Notes: generated from the sequence alone by a model not told the origin. Positions 15,477-27,142 are shown, numbered from the stretch's first letter. The stretch is DNA of 27,228 bases from an uncultured Lysobacteraceae bacterium (GCA_946482585.1 CAMLSI010000014.1:1-27228), one strand, 5' to 3'. Made by a program: numbers and translations.

Positions 15477-17414
15477 ATGAACGTTCGCTTCGGACAGGAT
15501 TCGCCGCGGCGCGTTGCGGCGGGCGGCGGGTGGCACGGCTTCGTGTTCACCGCGAGTCTGTCGCTGGCCGGCGCCGCCGGGGCCGGCGGCCCGCAGACGG
15601 AAAACCTCGCCGATCTCAGTCTCGAACAGCTGGGCGACATCGAAGTCACCTCGGTGTCGCGTCGGGCCGAACGGCTGCTCGATGCGGCGGCCTCGATCTA
15701 CGTCATCACGGCCGACGATATCCGCCGCTCCGGCGCGGTGACCTTGCCCGAAGCCTTGCGTCTCGCGCCGAACCTGCAGATCGCGCGCGTCAACGGCGCG
15801 AACTATGCGATCACCGCACGCGGGTTCAACAATTCGCTGGGCAACAAGCTGCTCGTGCTCATCGACGGGCGCACGGTGTACACGCCGCTGTTCTCGGGCG
15901 TGTTCTGGGATTCGCAGGAAGTGATGCTGCAGGACGTGGACCGCATCGAGGTCATCAGCGGTCCCGGCGCGACGCTCTGGGGCGCGAACGCGGTCAACGG
16001 CGTCATCAACGTGATCACGCGGCCGGCCAGTGCGACGCGCGGCGGTGTGCTCGCGGCGGCGGTCGGCAGCGATCAGCGTGCGGCGGCGTTGCGCCAGGGC
16101 GGCGCGCTGGGCACCGACGGCAGCTATCGCGTCTACGCACGGCGCGTGCGTATCGACAACACCTGGGATGCGCGGCATCGGCCGCAGGCGGACGCCTGGG
16201 ACAGCGCGCAGGCGGGCTTCCGCGCGGACTGGGGCGATGCGGCGAATGGCTTCACGCTGCAGGGCGACAGCTATCGCGGCGAATCGGAAGTGCGCCCGTT
16301 CGGACCGGTCGAAGTGTCCGGCTCCAACCTGCTGGCGCGCTGGAACCGCAACCTCGACGGCGGTTCGCACTGGCGCGTACAGGCGTGGTTCGATCGTACC
16401 CGGCGCGACGACCCGGTCCTGTTCCACGACCGCATGGACGTGGCCGACATCGAGTTCCAGCACAGTGTGCCGTTGTCGGTGCAGACGCTGATCTGGGGCG
16501 GCGGCTATCGGCAGGCTCGCGACCGCGTCGAGAAGGGATTGATCGCGACCTTCATTCCGTCGCGGCGCACGCTGCGGTGGTCGAACCTGTTCGTGCAGGA
16601 CGAAGTGCGGCTCGGCGACAGCGTGCAGGCGACGCTCGGGCTCAAGCTCGATCGCAACATCTACACCGGCACCGAAGTGCTGCCGAGCGTGCGCGTGGCC
16701 TGGAAGACGGCGCCCGATCATCTGGTCTGGGCGGCCGCATCGCGTGCGGTGCGTGCGCCGGCGCGCATCGACAAGGAATTCTTCTTTCCCGCCGCGCCGC
16801 CGTATGCGATCCGCGGCGGCCCGGACTTCGTGTCCGAAATAGCCAATGTGTTCGAACTCGGTTTCCGCGGCCAGTCCGAGGACCGGTTCTCGTGGTCGCT
16901 GACCGCGTTCCATCACCGCTACGACAAGCTGCGCAGCGGGCAGCCCGCGACGAGCGGCGGCGGTTTCTTCGTCGTCAACCTCACCGAAGGCACGACGAGC
17001 GGCGTGGAGGCCTGGGCCACGCTGCGGCTCAGCGAGCGCCTGCGTCTTGCCGCGGGTCTCGTGGAGTTGCGCAAGCATCTTCGGCAGAAGCCCGGCGGGC
17101 GCGATCCGGAAGGCACGACCGACCTCGGCAATGATCCGCGCCATCAGGCGCAGTTGCGCGGCACGCTGCAGCTCGCGCCGCGTCACGAACTCGATTTCGC
17201 CGCACGCGCGGTCAGCAAGCTGCCGTCTCCGGCGATTCCGGGCTACGCCGTGTTCGATGCCGGCTACACCTGGCGAGCGTCGCAGCGGCTCGACGTCGCG
17301 TTGCGCCTACGCAATCTGTTCGACGTGCGGCATCCGGAATTCGAGCCCGGCGTGCTGAGCCAGCGCAGCGAATTCGGTCGCGAAGGATCGGTCGACGTGG
17401 AATGGCGCTGGTGA
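15477..17414 (+). CDS. TonB-dependent outer-membrane receptor
   Basis: A 645-residue protein. A signal-like hydrophobic segment (about 20-36) is followed by a short periplasmic stretch (ENLADLSLEQLGDIEVTSVS) common in receptors paired with YfiR-like genes. The plug domain (about 65-182) has SIYVITADDIRRSG, GVFWDSQEV, RIEVISGPGATLWGANAVNG and INVITR. The rest is a beta-barrel, ending with aromatic residues EWRW as outer-membrane proteins do. I chose ATG 15477 because GGGGG sits six bases upstream and the signal region starts soon after; an in-frame ATG upstream at 15372 adds residues without a signal. The last 13 bases overlap the YfiR-like gene. The ligand is unknown; genetic coupling to a periplasmic regulator and a kinase suggests a sensing rather than purely uptake role (inference). 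Confidence 0.9.
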   Translation: MNVRFGQDSPRRVAAGGGWHGFVFTASLSLAGAAGAGGPQTENLADLSLEQLGDIEVTSVSRRAERLLDAAASIYVITADDIRRSGAVTLPEALRLAPNLQIARVNGANYAITARGFNNSLGNKLLVLIDGRTVYTPLFSGVFWDSQEVMLQDVDRIEVISGPGATLWGANAVNGVINVITRPASATRGGVLAAAVGSDQRAAALRQGGALGTDGSYRVYARRVRIDNTWDARHRPQADAWDSAQAGFRADWGDAANGFTLQGDSYRGESEVRPFGPVEVSGSNLLARWNRNLDGGSHWRVQAWFDRTRRDDPVLFHDRMDVADIEFQHSVPLSVQTLIWGGGYRQARDRVEKGLIATFIPSRRTLRWSNLFVQDEVRLGDSVQATLGLKLDRNIYTGTEVLPSVRVAWKTAPDHLVWAAASRAVRAPARIDKEFFFPAAPPYAIRGGPDFVSEIANVFELGFRGQSEDRFSWSLTAFHHRYDKLRSGQPATSGGGFFVVNLTEGTTSGVEAWATLRLSERLRLAAGLVELRKHLRQKPGGRDPEGTTDLGNDPRHQAQLRGTLQLAPRHELDFAARAVSKLPSPAIPGYAVFDAGYTWRASQRLDVALRLRNLFDVRHPEFEPGVLSQRSEFGREGSVDVEWRW

Positions 17415-17971
17415 GCCGTCGCGCGCCGTGGTCCGCCCTGGGGCTGCTGTTGGGCCTGCTGCTGTCGCTCGGCGTCGCGGCGAACAGCGACGGTGCGGAA
17501 GCGCCGCTCGAAAAGCGGGTAAAAGCGGCCTTCATCTACAAGTTCGCCACCTACGTGAACTGGCCCGACGGCGTGTTCGCCGCGCCGGATTCGCCGCTGG
17601 TGTTCGGGGTGCTCGGCGACCGCTCGCTCGCCGACGAGCTCGGCCGCGCCGTGAGCGGGCGCAGCATAGAGACACACCCGCTGCAGGTCAGGCTGCTTCG
17701 CGGCAGCGACGACCTCACCGACGTCAACGTGCTGTTCGTCGGGTCGGGCACGGGGCTGGCCGAGGTGCTGGTTGCGACCGGTGCCAAACCCGTGCTCGTG
17801 GTGACCGAAGCCGAAAGCGCCCTTAGCAAGGGCAGCGTGATCAATTTCATCGTTGCGGAAGGACGCGTTCGCTTCGAGATTTCCGCCGCCGGCGCCGAGC
17901 AGCGCGGCCTCAAGCTCAGCTCGCGACTGCTGACCGTCGCTCACAACCTGCGCCCCGAGGAGACCCGTTGA
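17402..17971 (+). CDS. YfiR-like (DUF4154) periplasmic regulator
   Basis: A 189-residue protein with a signal peptide (about 1-32, hydrophobic core LGLLLGLLLSLGVAA). The YfiR/DUF4154 domain follows: KAAFIYKFATYVNWP (41-55), VFGVLGDRSLADEL, VNVLFVGSG, LVVTEAE and GSVINFIVAEGRVRFEIS, ending KLSSRLLTVAHNL. In Pseudomonas aeruginosa, YfiR is a periplasmic repressor that binds the sensor part of the diguanylate cyclase YfiN. Here the downstream partner, one base away, has a YfiN-type sensor domain but a histidine kinase output. This protein has no cysteine at all, so the disulphides known in the Pseudomonas protein cannot form. It overlaps the receptor gene by 13 bases. A GTG at 17411 is an alternative start. 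Confidence 0.88.
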   Translation: MALVSRRAPWSALGLLLGLLLSLGVAANSDGAEAPLEKRVKAAFIYKFATYVNWPDGVFAAPDSPLVFGVLGDRSLADELGRAVSGRSIETHPLQVRLLRGSDDLTDVNVLFVGSGTGLAEVLVATGAKPVLVVTEAESALSKGSVINFIVAEGRVRFEISAAGAEQRGLKLSSRLLTVAHNLRPEETR

Positions 17972-17972
17972 C

Positions 17973-19886
17973 ATGGGGTCCTGGGCCGCCCGCACGGTGC
18001 GACGCAAGCTGCAGCTGCTGGTTGTGGCGACGACGCTGGCGGCGCTGGTGATCACCAGCATCGCGATGGTCGCCTACGACGTGCGCACCTATCAGCACGT
18101 CTGGGTGGCCGACCTGCAGACTCAGGCCGATATCCTGGGCCAGGCCAGCGCGCCGGCACTGGCCTTCGACGATCCCAAGGTTGCGGGCGAGAACCTGGCG
18201 CTGCTCAAGGCGCGGCCCGCGATCCTCGCGGCGGCCATCTACACGGCGCGCGGCGCGCTGTTCGCGAACTATGTGCGCGACGGCGCCGCGGCGGCACCGT
18301 TCCCGACCATTCCCGATCTCGACGGCTTCAAGATCGAGCGCGGCGAACTGGTCGTGTTCAAGCGCATCGTCGACCGCAACGAGATCGTCGGTACGGTCTA
18401 CCTGCGTGCGGAGTATCAGCTGGTCGATCGCCTGATCAACTACCTGGGCATCCTGGCCCTGGTCATGCTGGCCAGCCTCGTGGCGGCGCTGGCGCTGTCC
18501 GCGCGTCTCGGCGCGCAGATCACGCGGCCCATCGTCGAAGTGTCCGACGTCGCGCGCAACGTGATGGAGCGGCGCGATTTCAGCCTGCGCGCGACCCGCT
18601 CGACGCAGGACGAGGTCGGCTACCTCGTCGATGCGTTCAATGAAATGCTCGCCGAAATCGGCGTGCGCGCGGAGATCCTGGAATCGTCCAACCGCAAGCT
18701 GGAGCACGAGATCGCGGAACGGCGCGAAGCCGAGCAGGCGCTGCACGTGACCGAGCGGCGCAGTCGCACGCTGGTCGCGGCCATCACCTCGGTGGTGTGG
18801 ACGACCGACGGCGGCGGCCGCATGAACGAGGAACAGGCGTCGTGGCAGGCGTATACGGGTCAGGAATCCGCGCGCTATCTCGGCCTGGGCTGGCGCAACG
18901 CTTTCGAGCCGCGCGATCGCGACGCGCTGGAGGCGGCCTGGGCCGGCGCGATCGAGGCACCCGGCCTGTTCCAGCTCGAGCTGCGGCTCTGGCACGCGCC
19001 CACGCACAGCTACCGCTACGTCGGCCTGCGTGCCGTGCCCATCGTCGGAGAAGTGGACAATGTGCACGAGTGGATAGGTACCGTCAGCGACATCCACGAC
19101 CAGCGCATGGCCGAAGACGCGCTGCGCAAACTCAACGCGGAACTCGAGCGCCGCGTCGCCGAGCGCACGGCGGAACTCGAGGCGAGCAATCGGGATCTGG
19201 AGGGTTTCAGCTACTCGGTGTCGCACGATTTGCGCGCGCCCGTGCGCGTCGTCGCGGGGTTCGCCAAGCTGCTCGGACGCCAGCACGCCGACCAGCTCGA
19301 TGCCGAGGCGCGCCAGAAGGTCGAGGTCATCCAGAACGAGACCCTGCGCATGGGCGTGCTGATCGACGACCTGCTGATGTTCGCGCGCCTGGGCCGGCAG
19401 GCCATCCGCGCCGTCGAGCTGGACATGACCGCGCTCGCGCGCGGCGTGTTCGAGCGTCTGAACAGCCAGCACACCGGCAATCCGGTCGAATTCCAGGTCG
19501 GCTCGCTGCCCACGGCAGTCGGCGATCGCGTGCTGCTGGAACAGGTCTGGACCAATTTCCTGTCCAACGCGCTGAAATTCTCCGCGAAGCGCGAGCGCCC
19601 GGTCATCACCGTCGATGCGATCAGCGACGCCGCCGAGTACATCTACTTCGTCCGCGACAACGGCGCCGGATTCGATCCGCGCTATCAGTCCAAGCTGTTC
19701 GGCGTGTTCCAGCGTCTGCACGGCAGCAGCGAATTCGCGGGCAACGGCGTCGGCCTGGCTCTCGTGCACCGCATCGTCACGCGCCACGGCGGCCGCGTCT
19801 GGGCCGACGGCAAGGTCGACCAGGGGGCGACGTTCTATTTCTCGCTGCCGCGTGATCCCGGTGCGGCGGAGCCCGGGGCTGCATAG
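17973..19886 (+). CDS. CHASE8-HAMP-PAS sensor histidine kinase
   Basis: A 637-residue inner-membrane kinase. Helix 1 is about 13-35. A periplasmic CHASE8-like domain (about 36-152) contains ILGQASAPALAFDDP and IVGTVYLRAEYQ, the region type that YfiR binds in YfiN. Helix 2 is about 158-178, followed by HAMP (about 180-232), a PAS domain (262-376) and a coiled coil. HisKA follows, with the phospho-acceptor His418 in YSVSHDLRAPVR. The ATPase domain has N-box NFLSNALKFS (528-537), G1 DNGAGF (562-567), F-box FGVFQRLH (576-583) and G2 GNGVGLAL (590-597). All catalytic boxes are intact. There is no receiver domain and no response regulator gene in the window, so the output partner is elsewhere. It starts one base after the YfiR-like stop, with GAGGAG ten bases upstream. 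Confidence 0.92.
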   Translation: MGSWAARTVRRKLQLLVVATTLAALVITSIAMVAYDVRTYQHVWVADLQTQADILGQASAPALAFDDPKVAGENLALLKARPAILAAAIYTARGALFANYVRDGAAAAPFPTIPDLDGFKIERGELVVFKRIVDRNEIVGTVYLRAEYQLVDRLINYLGILALVMLASLVAALALSARLGAQITRPIVEVSDVARNVMERRDFSLRATRSTQDEVGYLVDAFNEMLAEIGVRAEILESSNRKLEHEIAERREAEQALHVTERRSRTLVAAITSVVWTTDGGGRMNEEQASWQAYTGQESARYLGLGWRNAFEPRDRDALEAAWAGAIEAPGLFQLELRLWHAPTHSYRYVGLRAVPIVGEVDNVHEWIGTVSDIHDQRMAEDALRKLNAELERRVAERTAELEASNRDLEGFSYSVSHDLRAPVRVVAGFAKLLGRQHADQLDAEARQKVEVIQNETLRMGVLIDDLLMFARLGRQAIRAVELDMTALARGVFERLNSQHTGNPVEFQVGSLPTAVGDRVLLEQVWTNFLSNALKFSAKRERPVITVDAISDAAEYIYFVRDNGAGFDPRYQSKLFGVFQRLHGSSEFAGNGVGLALVHRIVTRHGGRVWADGKVDQGATFYFSLPRDPGAAEPGAA

Positions 19887-19910
19887 CGACTGACGTGGTC
19901 CGAAGCCTCG

Positions 19911-19936
19911 CCCGGCTCGATCGTCTCGATGCCGGG
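19911..19936. terminator. Hairpin between convergent kinase and oxygenase genes
   Basis: CCCGGCTCGA (19911-19920) pairs with TCGATGCCGGG (19926-19936), with a single bulged T and a TCGTC loop. It lies in the 69-base gap between two convergent stops. There is no T tract on either side, so it may be a weak terminator or an RNA-end stabiliser. Confidence 0.35.
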
Positions 19937-19955
19937 CTCGATCGCGCTCGCCCGC

Positions 19956-21200
19956 CTAGGCGGCTTCCGCGCTTTCCTGCGGGTCGGATCGTGCGACGAC
20001 GATGGCCGCCATCGCCGACGCGGCCAGCGCGGCGGCGATGACCGCGTGCAGCGGCGTACTCCCGTTCATGCCGAACCAGGTGCCGCTGAGCGCAAGCGCG
20101 AGCACGGCGGCGATCAGGCGGGCGAGGTCGAGCGCGAGGGCGCGGCGCGTGCCTTCGAGCCAGGCGCAGAGCGCGACGAGGCTCGCGATGGTCCAGGCGA
20201 CGTAGCCGAGTCCCCAGGCCAGCGGCAGGTGCTCGGCCCGCGCGAGGCAGTCGGCGCCCGCCAGCATCGCCAGCGCGAACTGCACCGCCACGTAGGTCTG
20301 CACGCCCCGGGAGACGCGCGGCGCGTATTTCACGCGCGTATACGGATCGAACGCGGGCCTGGCATCGGCGGCGGCGAGGTCGGCCGGGCGCCAGCCCGGC
20401 GGTTTCCACCAGACGGCGAGCTTGTCGCGCCAGCGCCGTGTGCGCCAGCTGTCGCGCGCGAGCGCTGCATAGACTTCGAGGTTGGACCAGATCGGGTCGT
20501 AACGGCGCAGCGGCGAACGCGTGCCGTAGATCACGGGTTCTTCCGCCGCCTCGTCGGCGTAGGTGCCGAACAGGCGGTCCCAGAGAATCAGGATGCCGCC
20601 GTAGTTCCTGTCGAGGTAGCGATCGTTGACGCCGTGATGCACGCGATGATTCGACGGTGACGCGAACACGCGGTCGAACCAGCCGAGCTTGCCGATCTGC
20701 TCGGTGTGTATCCAGAACTGGTACAGGAGATCGATGAGGCCGACGGCGATGAATACGAGCGGCGGATAGCCGAGCACGGCCATCGGCACGTAGAAGATCC
20801 AGCTCAGCAGGAAGTACGAACTCGGTTGTCGCAGGGCGGTGGAAAGGTTGAATTCTTCACTCTGGTGATGCACCACATGGGCAGCCCATAGCACGCCCAC
20901 TTCGTGGCCCAGGCGATGGTTCCAGTAGTAGAGGAAGTCGTAGATCAGCAGGGCCGAGAGCCAGACCGCGAGGCTGTCGGCGGGCAGCGAGAACAGGCGA
21001 GCGTGTTCGTAGATGGCGACGTAGATGGCGACGACGGCGAGCTTGGAAAAGATGCCGCTGACCTGTGACATCGCGCCCAGCGCCAGGCTGCAGATCGCGT
21101 CGGCGAAATTGTAGGCACGCGCGCGGCGTCGATGCGCGACCCAGAGTTCGATGCCGATCAGCGCGAAGAAGACCGGGATGGCGTAGATGATGGGGTTCAC
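19956..21200 (-). CDS. Sterol desaturase/fatty acid hydroxylase family protein, alkylglycerol monooxygenase-like
   Basis: A 414-residue integral membrane diiron enzyme. The histidine clusters are present: NHRLGHE (His95, His99), HVVHH (His108, His111, His112), WIHTE (His165) and NHRVHHG (His185, His188, His189). The wording around them (LWAAHVVHHQSEEFNLSTAL, LLYQFWIHTEQIG, NYGGILILWDRLFGT) is much closer to animal alkylglycerol monooxygenase than to bacterial sterol desaturases. That enzyme hydroxylates ether lipids and needs tetrahydrobiopterin. Four or more further helices fill the C-terminal third. The start codon is GTG (21198-21200) without a strong ribosome binding site; the next ATG lies inside a conserved helix region. 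Substrate is unproven; ether lipid or another lipid chain is possible. Confidence 0.85.
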   Translation of the reverse strand: MNPIIYAIPVFFALIGIELWVAHRRRARAYNFADAICSLALGAMSQVSGIFSKLAVVAIYVAIYEHARLFSLPADSLAVWLSALLIYDFLYYWNHRLGHEVGVLWAAHVVHHQSEEFNLSTALRQPSSYFLLSWIFYVPMAVLGYPPLVFIAVGLIDLLYQFWIHTEQIGKLGWFDRVFASPSNHRVHHGVNDRYLDRNYGGILILWDRLFGTYADEAAEEPVIYGTRSPLRRYDPIWSNLEVYAALARDSWRTRRWRDKLAVWWKPPGWRPADLAAADARPAFDPYTRVKYAPRVSRGVQTYVAVQFALAMLAGADCLARAEHLPLAWGLGYVAWTIASLVALCAWLEGTRRALALDLARLIAAVLALALSGTWFGMNGSTPLHAVIAAALAASAMAAIVVARSDPQESAEAA

Positions 21201-21235
21201 GGCGGGCTTCGCGAAGCGGGGCTGGCGGGAACCCT

Positions 21236-21264
21236 ACGAAAATGTTCGAGAGGGGGGAAGTCAA
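21236..21264 (-). promoter_or_regulatory. Candidate promoter of the oxygenase gene
   Basis: On the minus strand TTGACT (21264-21259) matches five of six -35 positions. A poor -10 (TTTCGT, 21241-21236) follows at 17 bases. The -35 overlaps the inverted repeat described separately. The weak -10 makes activation by a regulator plausible. Confidence 0.3.
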
Positions 21265-21277
21265 AAAGCGGACTTCC
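21256..21277. promoter_or_regulatory. Perfect inverted repeat overlapping the oxygenase -35 region
   Basis: GGAAGTC (21256-21262) and GACTTCC (21271-21277) are perfect seven-base arms around AAAAAGCG. It lies 56 bases upstream of the GTG start and covers the only good -35 match, as an operator would. The binding protein is unknown. Confidence 0.35.
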
Positions 21278-21312
21278 ATGGCCGATCGTGACGGAATGAA
21301 GGCCTCCGTACG

Positions 21313-21343
21313 AAAAACCCTCCCCTTGGTGGGGAGGGTTTTT
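21313..21343 (-). terminator. Rho-independent terminator of the lysyl endopeptidase gene
   Basis: A perfect hairpin: AAAAACCCTCCCC (21313-21325), loop TTGGT, GGGGAGGGTTTTT (21331-21343). It is symmetric, so either strand shows a GC stem followed by a run of T. It lies 41 bases beyond the stop of the minus-strand protease gene and no plus-strand gene precedes it, so it serves the protease transcript and insulates the oxygenase gene. Confidence 0.9.
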
Positions 21344-21383
21344 CCCGTTCTCTATTCGTGCACCAAACGAAACTTCAGGCGAC

Positions 21384-24742
<3,359 letters not shown>

Positions 24743-24791
24743 CCGGTTTCGCGACACTGATTCCCTGGGCGATCGTGCGGGCGGCCCGGCG

Positions 24792-24819
24792 CTGTCTCGG
24801 CCGCCGGCGCGGCTATGAT
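24792..24819 (+). promoter_or_regulatory. Candidate promoter of the RCC1-repeat gene
   Basis: TATGAT (24814-24819) matches five of six -10 positions. The -35 candidate CTGTCT (24792-24797) is weak, 16 bases upstream. A seven-base stem (GGCGGCC 24780-24786, GGCCGCC 24799-24805) overlaps it and could instead be the end of the regulator transcript. Confidence 0.35.
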
Positions 24820-24855
24820 GCGGAACCGGGTAGAGCCCCGCCGGAGCCGTGATCC

Positions 24856-27114
24856 ATGCGTTTTCGTTTCCGTGGTTTCGTGTACGGCGGTGCTGCCGCC
24901 GCGCTGCTCGCGGCCGGCATCGCGCCGGCCGCTTTCGATGCGCGCGGCGTGCTCCTGCCGCTGCAGTCGGTGGAACATCTCGTCGTCGGCGGCGCGTTCA
25001 CCTGCGCGGCGCTGGGGCCGGGCGAGGTCCATTGCTGGGGCAACAACCTGTTCGGGCAGATCGGCAATGAGTCGGAATACCCGTCGGTCGATCCGCAACG
25101 CATCACGGGCCTGCCCGCCGCGCCGATAACCGCGCTGAGCGCGGGCGGAGGCCATGCCTGCGCGCTCGTCGTCGGGGAGATCTGGTGCTGGGGCTACAAC
25201 CAGTACGGCCAGCTCGGCGACGACAGCTTCAACGACCGTTCGGTCGCGGTGCGCGTGCAGCAGCTCGGCGGCGTCGCGACGCAGATTTCCGCCGGCGACT
25301 TTCACACCTGCGCCGTTGTGGAAACATCCATAAAGTGTTGGGGTAGCAATTTCTACGGGCAGCTCGGCAGCGGCGACGACGTCGATCAGCCGCTGCCGCA
25401 CGCGGTCGCCGGGATATCCGGCAGCAATCTGCGCATCAGTGCGGGCAGCCTGCATACCTGCGCCCTCGTCGAGGGCGCGGCTCGCTGCTGGGGCAACAAT
25501 CTGTCGGGCCAGGTCGGCAACGGTCAGACGTCGTCGGCGCAGTACCTGCCTGCCGCCGTCGCCGCGCTGGACGATGTCGCGGAAATTTCCGCCGCGGCCA
25601 CGCACAGCTGTGCGCTCGTGTCGAGCGGTGCCGTGTTCTGCTGGGGCGACAACACTTTCGGCCAGCTCGGCACCGGCAGCACGCAGAGCCGTCTCACGCC
25701 GACCATCGTCGACAATCTCGGACCGCCGGCGCTGTCCATCGCGGCGGCCACGCAGCACAGCTGCGCGCGCACGGCCGACACGGTGTATTGCTGGGGCAAC
25801 GGCAATTTCGGCCAGCTCGGCGCTCCGGGCAGCACGCTGAATCCCCACGCGGTCGCCGGCGTCGGCGCGACCGCGGAGCTCGCGACGCGCAATGCGCATA
25901 CCTGCGTGCGCACGATCGCCGGCGGTGCGCTGTGCTGGGGATTGAACGTCAACGGCCAGCTCGGCGACGGCTCCGCCGACGTGCGCACCGCGCCGGTCGC
26001 GGTCGCCGGCGACTACGGAAATCCGGCCGTGATCGCGGCGGCCACGAACCATACCTGCGCGGCGGTCGGCGACGGCCTGCAATGCTGGGGCTACAACGCC
26101 GACGGCCAGCTCGGGCGCGGATTCCTGTCGACGAACGAATCGCTGCCGGCGCCGACGATCGTCATTGCGAGCCGGCCGACATCGCTCGCCGCCGGCGCCG
26201 CGCACACCTGTGCGGTCGTCGCCGGCGGCGTGCTCTGCTGGGGCGACAACGAAAAAGGGCAGCTCGGCATCGGCCAGCTGGCGTCGCGTCGCGCGCCGAG
26301 CCCGGTGCCGGGCTTCGGCAGCGGCGTCACCCAGGTCGCGGCCGGCGACCGGCACAGCTGTGCGCTGCGTGCGGGCGGCGTCTGGTGCTGGGGCTTCAAC
26401 GGCAACGGCGAGCTCGGCAACGGCAGCACCGGCGACAGTCTCGTGCCGGTAGCCGTCAGCGGTCTCGCGAGCGGCGTCAGCTTCATCGATGCCGGCGCGA
26501 ATCACACCTGCGCGATCCACAACGGCGCGGCGAAATGCTGGGGACTGAATACCGACGGTCAGCTCGGCCTCGGCACCAACGACGGATTCCGCGCGACGCC
26601 GCAGGCCGTGAACACCCTCGGTGCCGGCGTCACGCGCATCAGCGCCGGCATCTCCCACACCTGCGCGGTTCAAGACGGCGCCGCCAAATGCTGGGGCTAC
26701 GACGGCTACGGCGCGCTCGGCAACGGCATCGTCAACGATCACCAGTTCTCGCCCGACGCGGTCAGCGGCTTCGACAGCGGTGTCGTCGAAATCGCGGCCG
26801 GCGACGATATCTCCTGCGCGGTTCGCGCCGGCAGCGCCTGGTGCTGGGGAGCCGACTACAGCGGCGATCTCGGCAACGGCGGCAACGTGCGCAGCCTGCG
26901 CCTGGTGCCGACGCTGGTGATCGGGCTCGCCGGCGTTGCCGCAGGTCCGCTCGCGATCGGCGGTACGCATGTCTGTGCCGCGACCACGAACGGCGGCCTG
27001 CGCTGCTGGGGCGACGACCTCCTCGGCGCACTCGGCATCGGACGCGTGGTCATCGCCTACGCACCGTTGCCAGTCGTGCGGCAGGATCGCCTGTTTGCGG
27101 ATGGGCATGATTGA
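24856..27114 (+). CDS. Secreted RCC1-type repeat protein, fourteen repeats
   Basis: A 752-residue protein. The N-terminus MRFRFRGF followed by an Ala-rich hydrophobic stretch (to about 26) is a signal peptide. From about residue 45 to the end there are 14 copies of a repeat of about 50 residues, each with a core like HTCALVEGAARCWG then NxxGQLGNG. This is the RCC1/ATS1 beta-propeller repeat. RCC1 propellers have seven blades, so fourteen copies fit two tandem propellers. Each repeat carries two cysteines about 10 residues apart (first pair C50 and C60), suited to a disulphide per blade in an exported protein. No catalytic or anchoring domain is visible. A binding or surface interaction role is likely by family; the ligand is unknown. 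It stands alone, with its own probable promoter. Confidence 0.88.
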   Translation: MRFRFRGFVYGGAAAALLAAGIAPAAFDARGVLLPLQSVEHLVVGGAFTCAALGPGEVHCWGNNLFGQIGNESEYPSVDPQRITGLPAAPITALSAGGGHACALVVGEIWCWGYNQYGQLGDDSFNDRSVAVRVQQLGGVATQISAGDFHTCAVVETSIKCWGSNFYGQLGSGDDVDQPLPHAVAGISGSNLRISAGSLHTCALVEGAARCWGNNLSGQVGNGQTSSAQYLPAAVAALDDVAEISAAATHSCALVSSGAVFCWGDNTFGQLGTGSTQSRLTPTIVDNLGPPALSIAAATQHSCARTADTVYCWGNGNFGQLGAPGSTLNPHAVAGVGATAELATRNAHTCVRTIAGGALCWGLNVNGQLGDGSADVRTAPVAVAGDYGNPAVIAAATNHTCAAVGDGLQCWGYNADGQLGRGFLSTNESLPAPTIVIASRPTSLAAGAAHTCAVVAGGVLCWGDNEKGQLGIGQLASRRAPSPVPGFGSGVTQVAAGDRHSCALRAGGVWCWGFNGNGELGNGSTGDSLVPVAVSGLASGVSFIDAGANHTCAIHNGAAKCWGLNTDGQLGLGTNDGFRATPQAVNTLGAGVTRISAGISHTCAVQDGAAKCWGYDGYGALGNGIVNDHQFSPDAVSGFDSGVVEIAAGDDISCAVRAGSAWCWGADYSGDLGNGGNVRSLRLVPTLVIGLAGVAAGPLAIGGTHVCAATTNGGLRCWGDDLLGALGIGRVVIAYAPLPVVRQDRLFADGHD
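24988..27045 (+). repeat. Fourteen tandem RCC1 repeats
   Basis: The repeats are about 150 bases each and diverged at DNA level, with the most constant core reading TGCTGGGGC (Cys-Trp-Gly). The central sequence GGCCAGCTCGGC (Gly-Gln-Leu-Gly) recurs. The third-from-last to last copies have Gly-Ala-Leu or Gly-Asp-Leu instead of Gly-Gln-Leu. Confidence 0.85.
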
Positions 27115-27142
27115 ATCGGTGACCGGTACGCCGGATCCCGAT
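27115..27142 (+). terminator. Possible hairpin after the RCC1-repeat gene
   Basis: ATCGG/CCGAT outer arms and CCGG/CCGG inner arms, separated by three-base internal loops around TACG, start immediately after the stop codon. There is no T tract, so termination is doubtful. The remaining 86 bases to the window end show no supported gene; a start at 27194 would be cut by the window edge. Confidence 0.25.
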
